From contig JBAZED010000008.1 in assembly GCA_041654095.1 (NCBI GenBank), positions 1 to 60,217 on the forward strand: a DNA stretch of 60,217 bases. Reading direction: 5' to 3'. The notes beneath the pieces were generated by a model. The model made no database searches and had not been told where the DNA came from. It saw only the letters and a list, made by a program, of their open reading frames with translations. This stretch comes from UBA1424 sp041654095. Its GTDB lineage: Bacteria; Bacillota_I; Bacilli_A; RFN20; CAG-826. A program made the translations under genes and the position numbers. Shown one piece after another: positions 8,872-15,310 of the stretch. Position 1 is the first letter of the stretch, and each line of letters opens with the position of its first letter.

Positions 8872-9535
8872 GATTTTTTTCGATTTTTAAGAAATCAACA
8901 ATTTCGGTTTGCTCATTTGCAGAAGAGACAATAATCAGCGTGTCCCCAGGACAGATGATGGTATCTCCTCTTGGAATAATGATGGTCGAATTGCGATAGA
9001 TACAACTTATGTTGGCGGTAAATGGCAAGTGGATGTCTTTAATGGCCTTGTTTGCAATAATCCACGAACCTTTCACAGCTATTTCCGTTATGGATATTCT
9101 GTCGTTTTCAATTGTCAGCGTTTTGATTAGAGATTCAATATTTGATTCGTTAACGATTCTCTGCGTTAAAAGAAATGAGGCGCTGATCGGCGAATCAATG
9201 CCGAGTTGTTTAAAAACCTCAACATTGTCGGGATCCTTAACGGTGCAAATCGATTTTTTGACACCGAAGTTATGCTTTAGAATATGGCAGATAATGAAGT
9301 TTCTAATATCGTCCTCTTCAAGCGCGACAACCAGATCATAGTTTTTGATGTCCAAATCTTCATATGTGTATTTTTTGTTGGTCTCATTGCAGCAGCAAGT
9401 AATGTCATTGTCATTGCTCAACGATTTTGCAATCTCTTGATTCCCGTTTACGACAATAAAAGAGTATTTCTGTTTTTTAAAAGCCTTAATGACAAAGTCA
9501 GCTTCTAGGCTTCCGCCAATGATGATTGCCCTCAT
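8855..9535 (-). CDS. TrkA/KtrA-type RCK protein (degenerate N domain plus RCK_C domain)
   Basis: A 226-aa cytosolic gating subunit. Residues 1-120 form a Rossmann-like TrkA_N domain, but the dinucleotide motif reads GGSLEA instead of GxGxxG, so NAD(H)/ATP binding may be lost. Residues 135-220 form a clear TrkA_C (RCK_C) domain, ending in IPRGDTIICPGDTLIIVSS. In KtrA of other Firmicutes this C domain is where cyclic di-AMP binds; whether it does so here is inference, although cdaA lies at 34 kb. It overlaps the shorter RCK gene by 4 bp (ATGA) and trkH by 17 bp. Confidence 0.85.
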   Translation of the reverse strand: MRAIIIGGSLEADFVIKAFKKQKYSFIVVNGNQEIAKSLSNDNDITCCCNETNKKYTYEDLDIKNYDLVVALEEDDIRNFIICHILKHNFGVKKSICTVKDPDNVEVFKQLGIDSPISASFLLTQRIVNESNIESLIKTLTIENDRISITEIAVKGSWIIANKAIKDIHLPFTANISCIYRNSTIIIPRGDTIICPGDTLIIVSSANEQTEIVDFLKIEKNHVANK

Positions 9536-9948
9536 ATTTCTTTATCTCCGATGAATGAAAGGTACTGATTGAATGAATTAACTAAAGGGGTGATTATCAA
9601 ACACTTGTTCTCTGGAAGCAAATCCCTTTTGTTAATATCGGTTAAACGGATGATAATTCTTCCTTTGTCATTCATTTTTGAAATCAAATGAAAGAGAAAA
9701 ATGTTTGTATCATCATCATCAGTCACGATATCGATCTCACTAGCTTTATCGATGTTTGCGTCAGTGAGGTTTTTAAGCTTGCATGCATCGCCGATAATTT
9801 TATAGCCAGTGAATGAGTCTCCGAGTTTTTGAAAAGACTTCGCTTCTCTGTCAATTACGATAACGTATTTGCCTCTGCTTGATAAGGTCGTCGCGATTTC
9901 TGATCCAAGTCGAGAAAGTCCGATGACGATAATCAATTCTGATTTCAT
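9532..9948 (-). CDS. Stand-alone TrkA_N (RCK_N) domain protein
   Basis: A 138-aa protein consisting of only a TrkA_N Rossmann domain: IIVIGLSRLGSEIA (5-18) keeps the first and last glycines of GxGxxG, with Ser at the middle one, followed by VIDREAKSF (32-40) with the acidic ribose-binding Asp, and GDACKLKNLTDANIDKA. The RCK_C domain is absent. With the 226-aa protein next door, whose nucleotide motif is degenerate, the pair looks like a two-subunit TrkA in which one partner may bind nucleotide and the other carries the C-terminal ligand domain. It overlaps both neighbours by 4 bp. Confidence 0.82.
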   Translation of the reverse strand: MKSELIIVIGLSRLGSEIATTLSSRGKYVIVIDREAKSFQKLGDSFTGYKIIGDACKLKNLTDANIDKASEIDIVTDDDDTNIFLFHLISKMNDKGRIIIRLTDINKRDLLPENKCLIITPLVNSFNQYLSFIGDKEI

Positions 9949-10127
9949 ATCTTACTCTCTACCGGCTGCATTGTTTTGATGTATTGCGAATTGACAATGA
10001 GCGGGCCATTATTTGTTTTAAAAATAAAAAACTGTTGGTCAATTTTCTTCAATTCGCCACTAAATGTATATAGACCAGTATTGGTGTGCAGCGTAACAAA
10101 CATCATTTTTCCGATAAAATTTTCCAT
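9945..10127 (-). CDS. Small (60 aa) first gene of the potassium operon
   Basis: It encodes 60 residues with alternating beta-strand character (MMFVTLHTNTGLYTFSGEL; QFFIFKTNNGPLIVNSQYI), reminiscent of a small Sm- or SH3-like barrel; no family is recognised. A strong GGAGG lies 5 bp before the ATG, and the stop overlaps the next start as ATGA, so it is translated together with the RCK protein. The conserved-looking coupling suggests a real gene rather than a leader artefact. It could be an accessory gating subunit, but no function can be assigned. Confidence 0.7.
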   Translation of the reverse strand: MENFIGKMMFVTLHTNTGLYTFSGELKKIDQQFFIFKTNNGPLIVNSQYIKTMQPVESKI

Positions 10128-10550
10128 ATTATCCTCCCACCATAATTATTCTTTCTCGCCCTATAAGTTTTCTATTATTAATTTGGCCGTTTGGCATTAT
10201 TTTTCTGTTAATATTCGGGAAAAATGGCGTCATTAATCAAATGGCAAAAATATGGCGAGAAAAGCTCGTCTGACATTTTATCGCGCTATCGTCTATGAAA
10301 CGAAAAAAGGCCGTCGATGCGCTTATAGCGGATATTTCAATGGCTTGATGGCAATTGAAAATTCATATTTTTAGGCATTATATGTGATAGATAAAGTCGC
10401 TGATTAATCTTTGAACTCGAAGCCTTCTTGTTTGATACAAAGCAAAGTCCATCCATATGGAGGCGTGATATAAATTATGGTAAACAGTTCAAAAGGATTT
10501 GATTCAACAATATCGGGTAAGCACAGTGAATTGGTGTTCTCAGATCTGAA
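10128..10550. other. Intergenic region: Trk operon 5' region and IS right-end scar
   Basis: The left part (10128-10260) must hold the minus-strand promoter of the potassium operon; it is AT-rich, but I cannot pick a convincing -35/-10 pair and see no ydaO-type (c-di-AMP) riboswitch. Bases 10495-10519 (GGATTTGATTCAACAATATC, then GGGTA) match the right end of the IS3-type relic at 1404-1428, including the following AGCACA. Bases 10410-10460 resemble the end of its second transposase frame (an SKPSCLIQSKV-like reading beside YKAKLV in the first copy). No left end was found. Confidence 0.45.
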
Positions 10551-12545
10551 TCACAGCGAATTAATGTACAGTCCATCGAGATAGGCTGTCGAACCCGCTC
10601 CAGAGTGCAATCCGCAGTTCTTGGATCCTGCCGCCAATTCTTCGGCTGTCAATGGTGTTTCCGAAGCGAAATAGAACGCGTTGCTCGCATCAATGAAGAT
10701 TCTATTCCCATCCTCATATTGATATGGGTGAATGGGAGACGTCGTACTGGCATTGTCAAATTTTATGAACGAGGTTGTTGTGATTGCATGACGGAATATG
10801 TTGTGCGTGATAACCATCGTGCCGTCGGGATTGCCGCTTTCGAACAAGTTGTGACCCAGTTTGGTATTTACTCTTAGAAGTTTGTCGACCGTGTTATAAA
10901 AATCATTGTGGTCGATTCTGACGGAACCGGTGATGCCATAACCGCTATGCATCCAAATCGCCCACGCGATATTCGAAATGCTATTATGTGACAAAGTAAA
11001 ATTATTTAACCCGCGCGTCGTGAGGGCGCTTCCTTCGAATAGCGTCAAATCGGTCATCGTATTGCCGAGAACGTCGATGGAACCTTCGTTGCGGGTATTG
11101 GCGAAGTTGAGGCAGCCTCCCATATTAGTGTGGTATGAATTGTTGTTATTGGCGATGAACATAACTTGGTCGTTGCAACTGGTAATATCTTCGAATGTGC
11201 AATTCTCGAAGACGATATTCCTGATGTAGCCGATACTGGATGTCGGATCATTTAAATAATCGTTGGCGAGGCCGTATTGAAACAGCGCTCCGCGGGTGTG
11301 AAAGACAATATCGCGGAAGATGAGGTTGTCAATTCTATAAGTTGAGTTCCATATTTTTATTTGTTTCTTGGCCCCATATCTCGATGATCCAATCGGATCA
11401 GTATATCCACAGGTTTCTCTTTCTATGCCTGCGTACAGATATAGACCGCCGAAATAAGTTGTTTTCTCGGTCGATGCCAAGGTCGTTCCAGTAATCATCA
11501 TATTGATAGTTCTTGAATAGCTGGGCAAGGTGATCGTGTCGCCGATATTGCCTTCAAAGTCCGTGACATAGTTGCTGACATATTGACTGGCCTCGCCGAT
11601 GGTGGATACTTCCGAACTATGCCTAAAGACGAATTCATCGGTCGGATCCGTATTTTTCGCGCGAGGCCCGACGTTGATATTCAACGTGTTTTGAGAATTC
11701 ATCAAGGCGTATGGATCTTTGGCCAATTTGTTAAAATTGGCGGTAAATTCGACATCATCATAGATGCGCATGCCCTCGGCGTAACCTTCATATCCGACAA
11801 ACGAGTACGTATAATCGTCATCCGCATCTTTGACGGGGTCTTCTTCGGGAATGGGAATGGCGGCCCCAGCCGGCAATGTCCCGCTGTCTATGACCGTCGC
11901 GCCATCATTAAAAGCATAAGTAAATTCGCCACTAGCGGGCGATGATTCGCATTCGTAATCGATATCCAAAGAATCAATCACGACAACCATGTTTTCAAAT
12001 GTATCGGATGTAAAATCGGAGGTCACTTTGATTGCAAAATACTTGTAGCCGGCATCAATTGGAAAGTCCACTCCCGACGAGATGGCGGTTCCCTCTCCGG
12101 TCGGGTTCGTCAATAGCGATGTGGAAAGAAATACGCTAGTTTGAATGCTATTAGCATAAGTATCAAACGGATGAAAAACGATTTTCAATGCCGCAAGGCT
12201 TTGCAATGGCGACGAATTATAGATTAAGCCGGTTCCCCCAAAGGTGTTTGAAAGGCGGAACTGGCCGAGTGCCGAATCGGCATCATAGGCGCTATATAGC
12301 CCTTTTGTCGATAGGTATATCTCATTTCCGAGCGAAGTGCCGACCGCTTTCGTCACTGAATCATATGATCCGCCGATGGGATTGTGCTCATTATCGCAAG
12401 ACAGCGAATACTCAGATTGATTGTTGGCTCTGACGATTTGGCGAAGGGAACTCGTAGCGGAAAGCACCACGCCCAAAACAAGAACTGTCGAAATGCATGC
12501 CAGCGCAAAAGAATTCAAATCACTAATTTTAGTTTTTGAAAACAT
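10551..12545 (-). CDS. Large secreted protein with right-handed beta-helix domain
   Basis: 664 aa. Residues 15-32 are a hydrophobic N-terminal signal or anchor (FALACISTVLVLGVVLSA). Residues about 45-210 form a beta-rich domain ending DSLDIDYEC, and 210-280 an InlB-like repeat (FTYAFNDG...YSFVGY...FTANF). From about 290 on, a parallel beta-helix is indicated by repeated short strands with Asn/Asp/Cys ladders (IDNLIFRDIVF, IRNIVFENCTF, LNNFTLSHNSI, GSVRIDHNDF), as in pectate-lyase-like and carbohydrate-binding surface proteins. No LPXTG or other C-terminal anchor is seen. AAGGGGGGCG precedes the ATG. It may bind or cleave a polysaccharide; no catalytic residues can be assigned. Its N-terminal domain resembles that of the protein at 15311. 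Confidence 0.75.
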   Translation of the reverse strand: MFSKTKISDLNSFALACISTVLVLGVVLSATSSLRQIVRANNQSEYSLSCDNEHNPIGGSYDSVTKAVGTSLGNEIYLSTKGLYSAYDADSALGQFRLSNTFGGTGLIYNSSPLQSLAALKIVFHPFDTYANSIQTSVFLSTSLLTNPTGEGTAISSGVDFPIDAGYKYFAIKVTSDFTSDTFENMVVVIDSLDIDYECESSPASGEFTYAFNDGATVIDSGTLPAGAAIPIPEEDPVKDADDDYTYSFVGYEGYAEGMRIYDDVEFTANFNKLAKDPYALMNSQNTLNINVGPRAKNTDPTDEFVFRHSSEVSTIGEASQYVSNYVTDFEGNIGDTITLPSYSRTINMMITGTTLASTEKTTYFGGLYLYAGIERETCGYTDPIGSSRYGAKKQIKIWNSTYRIDNLIFRDIVFHTRGALFQYGLANDYLNDPTSSIGYIRNIVFENCTFEDITSCNDQVMFIANNNNSYHTNMGGCLNFANTRNEGSIDVLGNTMTDLTLFEGSALTTRGLNNFTLSHNSISNIAWAIWMHSGYGITGSVRIDHNDFYNTVDKLLRVNTKLGHNLFESGNPDGTMVITHNIFRHAITTTSFIKFDNASTTSPIHPYQYEDGNRIFIDASNAFYFASETPLTAEELAAGSKNCGLHSGAGSTAYLDGLYINSL

Positions 12546-12977
12546 ATAAAAACGCCCCCCTTAATTAGAAAATTAATCCCGATAATATAATCATAGTCGC
12601 AATTGAGCGAATAACAATATCAACTTTGATGTGTAAACACATCAATAATGAAAAGCATCTTTCCATTCGTCGCGGAGCTTACTGTTACCCTTATGATTTT
12701 CATGTTTTTATACGCTCTTATCGAGAGCATTTTTAATAGATGGGCAAGCTCATAACGAGTATTAAAAATAGTGCCTAATCGAATATGAGCTTCAGTCCAA
12801 GTCCAATGACAAATCTACGGAATATTACGCATGAGCATGTCATCAACTTCGTGATAATGCCCGCCTATTGGGCCATTGCCGGTTATAGGTCGTTGATGTA
12901 ATAAAAGTTTATTGTTACAACCGCGATGGTAATGTGCACACTGGATTGATATAGTATTTGGGTGGAAGGATAGTCAC
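12546..12977. other. Intergenic region with palindrome and IS-like scar
   Basis: No gene is visible. Adjacent to the beta-helix gene are AT-rich bases (12570-12600) that could hold its minus-strand -10. A clean inverted repeat lies at 12626-12645. A small hairpin at 12714-12728 is followed by ATTTTTAA and resembles a terminator without an obvious gene to end. Bases 12858-12910 (CCCGCC.TATTGGGCC, GCCGGTTATAG, then AATAAAAG) resemble the left end of the IS3-type relic at 1126-1170, so this is a possible further scar. The start of the 77-aa gene follows GGAAGGA at 12964. Confidence 0.45.
12626..12645. promoter_or_regulatory. Inverted repeat, candidate operator for the surface-protein gene
   Basis: TTGATGTG and CACATCAA form a perfect 8-bp inverted repeat separated by TAAA. 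The site lies 80-100 bp upstream of the beta-helix surface gene, which reads away from it, where an upstream activator or operator site would be expected. Nothing else in the stretch competes for it. The binding protein is unknown. Confidence 0.4.
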
Positions 12978-13211
12978 ATGAATAACAAGAAGCGATTAAT
13001 TTGGATGGCTCTCCTCTCCTTACCCTTGATTTTGTGCGTCCTCGCGATCATCTCTTTTTCTAGTTACATTTATGGCTTCGAAATCGGTTGGTCGTTCATG
13101 ACTTTGGAAAATGCGATAATCACGCTTGTTATCTCTTGCTTGTGTTTCATCGCCTCTTGCGCAGCGATTCTTTTAATTATCATAAAAATGATAAGAGAGA
13201 ACAAAAAGTAA
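12978..13211 (+). CDS. Small two-span membrane protein
   Basis: 77 aa with two hydrophobic helices: about 8-34 (LIWMALLSLPLILCVLAII) and 43-70 (AIITLVISCLCFIASCAAIL), flanked by Lys/Arg at both ends (MNNKKR; RENKK), consistent with both termini in the cytoplasm. GGAAGGA lies 8 bp before the ATG. The next small gene follows after 8 bp, so they are probably cotranscribed. No family is recognised; it could be a phage-like or immunity-type membrane peptide, but nothing shows that. Confidence 0.6.
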   Translation: MNNKKRLIWMALLSLPLILCVLAIISFSSYIYGFEIGWSFMTLENAIITLVISCLCFIASCAAILLIIIKMIRENKK

Positions 13212-13219
13212 GAAAGCGC

Positions 13220-13564
13220 ATGACCAAGTATCAATACGGAGACGTACTCCACTATAAGCCGAGCTGCTATCTCCCTCTGTACAAGACCGGCTACGATCCC
13301 GTTCAGGTAATGCGGTTCGACGATAAAAGACGAAGATATCTCTGCTTTATTTTCGATATGGATGGAACATCCGACTGCTGGCATCTCGGGTGGATAAAAG
13401 AAGAGGATTTGGAACCATTAGAGATGATCGGCGAAACTCCGGATTATTGGAAGAACGATGATGGCACTCCGAAGATCCCCGCGAATTTGGATACGAGGTA
13501 CTTCAAAATCTATGTCTGCGATGGCCTTGATAATAAGCTGATTCAAAACGATGTCGGCAAATGA
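13220..13564 (+). CDS. Hypothetical soluble protein
   Basis: 114 aa, starting at the ATG 8 bp after the previous stop (AAGAAAG precedes it); a longer frame from 13088 would overlap the membrane-protein gene entirely and is rejected. It begins YQYGDVLHYKPSCYLPLY, then a strand-rich middle (YLCFIFDMDGTSDCWHLGWI) and an acidic tail. The GDVL..Y pattern and beta-rich composition suggest a small barrel. No family recognised. It sits among small accessory genes, with no hint of role. Confidence 0.55.
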   Translation: MTKYQYGDVLHYKPSCYLPLYKTGYDPVQVMRFDDKRRRYLCFIFDMDGTSDCWHLGWIKEEDLEPLEMIGETPDYWKNDDGTPKIPANLDTRYFKIYVCDGLDNKLIQNDVGK

Positions 13565-13735
13565 AAACGGACCGATGATTTGCCGACTCGCTGACCATCT
13601 ATAAGCCACAGCAAATGATGAAGCCCTATCATGTGTGAACCGCTACTCTACACAGAATAGTGCGCGATCAATCGCAATCGCATTATTCACATTCATTCAC
13701 ATCGGCAGTTGCGTTGACCTTTATATAATAAAAAT

Positions 13736-14167
13736 ATGAAAAGATTACCGGCTTTGCTCCTCGTGCCTTTATTGCTGCTTTCGGGCTGCGTCGAGCGATA
13801 CGACTACACGCCCTACTACCACGCCGTCGGAAAAGGAACCGAAGTCTATTGCTGGGAAATCGGGGAAAATGACTTCAGGTGCGGAGCGATGCCGGGAACC
13901 AACCGGTTTAAAACATATGATGAGTTTCAGGCAATTCAAAAACTTCCAGCGACTCTGAGCAAGATGAGAGAAATCTTGGAATACATCAAAATTGAGGATC
14001 CATACAATTATTTTGTATCCATGCATATTATCATCTATCCTCTTCCGGATTACGGCGAGAATGATAATGGAGTCTGTTCTTGGTATGATATATTAAGCGA
14101 AAAAGACAAAGACGAAGCAATTCGATATTATCTAGAAACACGATTAGGAATCGTAAATCAGTATTAG
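13736..14167 (+). CDS. Small lipoprotein
   Basis: 143 aa with an N-terminal lipoprotein signal: MKR, hydrophobic LPALLLVPLLLL, and the lipobox LSGC with Cys at 17 as the lipidated residue. The mature part is polar with several Cys and Tyr and has no recognised domain; it should be tethered outside the membrane. There is no Shine-Dalgarno; instead TATAAT at 13724-13729 ends 6 bp before the ATG, so the transcript may be leaderless. The XRE membrane-regulator gene follows after 16 bp and probably shares the transcript. Confidence 0.7.
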   Translation: MKRLPALLLVPLLLLSGCVERYDYTPYYHAVGKGTEVYCWEIGENDFRCGAMPGTNRFKTYDEFQAIQKLPATLSKMREILEYIKIEDPYNYFVSMHIIIYPLPDYGENDNGVCSWYDILSEKDKDEAIRYYLETRLGIVNQY

Positions 14168-14183
14168 GGATGAGAAACCAATC

Positions 14184-14816
14184 ATGACATTTAATGAAAA
14201 GTTGAGAAAGTATCGGAAGGATAGCGGCCTGACGCAGGAGAATCTCGCCAGCAAGATTTTTGTATCGCGCACTCTGATAACGAAATACGAGAGCGGAGCG
14301 GTCTATCCGACCGCCGAGAACTTGGACAAAATCGCGCAAGCGCTCGGCATCGATTCAAAATCGATTATGAGCGATCAAGAAAAGAACGAAATCGCCGAAC
14401 AATCATATAACTCCATGAGCCGGTTGCGATTCATCCTTAATATTTCGGCAATAATCATCAGCGCCATCCTCATCGTTCTGTCGCTGATACCCATCCTTCG
14501 CTATGGCCATTATGTCTATCCGATTCCGCCCGGGCAAAGCCAGCCCGACTTCGTCAGCGGCTATTCGAGCATTATCGGCGCGACTTTAAACACGGCAAAT
14601 CCCATCGCGTTTTTTGCAATCGCGCTTCTAATCAGCAACGTCTCCTTGTCTTTGGCGGCCCTTCTCTCCACAAATGGAAAATATGCAAAGGCGATGCGCA
14701 TCATCAACATCGCGATGTTCGCTTGCGGAATCATCCTCTTCTTGGCGTCGCTCATCTGGTCGATGGCGATTATCAGCCAGAGTGATTTTTCTCAGAACAT
14801 TAGAATCGACAATTGA
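14184..14816 (+). CDS. XRE-family regulator with C-terminal membrane spans
   Basis: 210 aa. Residues 4-62 are an XRE helix-turn-helix: LRKYRKDSGLTQENLASKIF, then VSRTLITKYESGAVYPTAEN as the recognition part. A short linker leads to three hydrophobic spans, about 81-104, 135-158 and 171-195, so the DNA-binding domain should sit at the inner face of the membrane. Such fusions can link envelope state to transcription of adjacent genes. It lies directly downstream of a lipoprotein gene and upstream of a broken one, so these envelope genes may be its targets (inference). The start at 14184 follows GGGATGAGA, a modest ribosome site. Confidence 0.8.
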   Translation: MTFNEKLRKYRKDSGLTQENLASKIFVSRTLITKYESGAVYPTAENLDKIAQALGIDSKSIMSDQEKNEIAEQSYNSMSRLRFILNISAIIISAILIVLSLIPILRYGHYVYPIPPGQSQPDFVSGYSSIIGATLNTANPIAFFAIALLISNVSLSLAALLSTNGKYAKAMRIINIAMFACGIILFLASLIWSMAIISQSDFSQNIRIDN

Positions 14817-14839
14817 TGTCGAATAATAAGAGGGAGCAC

Positions 14840-15111
14840 ATGAAACCGAACAATTTTTTACCGTTTCCGCTAATGGCCATTTTTTACTTGGATGTGCGAA
14901 TGGTACCTCGCTATATCACTAAGACTCGGAGTTTGATAGTATAACCGCCAACATTGAAAGCGACGCTGAGACAACTTATGCGATGGTTCTTCCGACATCA
15001 CTTTTTTATGGCGGAATCAAATATCTATATGAAAGAGATATCGAGATAATAGGTTTTGATGAAAATCGACCGGTCGTGGGGGGGTATCAGAGCGAAACAC
15101 CCGAAGAATAG
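14840..15111 (+). pseudogene. Broken lipoprotein gene
   Basis: A good ribosome site (AGAGGGAG, 14830-14837) precedes an ATG that reads MKPNNFLPFPLMAIF and then dies at 14944. In the neighbouring frame the text continues LLGCANGTSLYH, a lipobox with Cys, then a stop at about 14922, then in that same frame DSEFDSITANIESDAETTY and on to GGYQSETPEE and a stop at 15109-15111. A frameshift near 14885 plus one stop therefore separate a signal peptide from a secreted body of about 80 residues. It looks like a recently decayed paralogue of the small lipoprotein class, about 25 bp after the XRE gene. Sequencing error cannot be excluded. A weak hairpin lies 30 bp downstream. Confidence 0.6.
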
Positions 15112-15143
15112 AATCATATTTTTCCTTAAACATATAAAAAGGC

Positions 15144-15161
15144 AACTCCTTTATAGGAGTT
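15144..15161. terminator. Weak hairpin after the broken lipoprotein gene
   Basis: AACTCCT and AGGAGTT pair around a TTAT loop, followed by ATTGTG rather than a clean T run. It may end transcription of the 13736-15111 cluster, but the missing T tract keeps this tentative. Confidence 0.3.
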
Positions 15162-15310
15162 ATTGTGTCGATTAGCCAACTGTGACATTATAACGCACTT
15201 ATAATCATTGAACTTTGAGCAAAAAGGTCTTTAACTATAAATAGATATATTTATTATGTGATTATACATGCTTCGCAATTCACAATCTTAGTAAAACGGA
15301 GGATACATCT

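Noticed and set aside
10128..10400. ydaO-type c-di-AMP riboswitch before the potassium operon
   Set aside because: The minus-strand sequence shows none of the conserved segments of that class.
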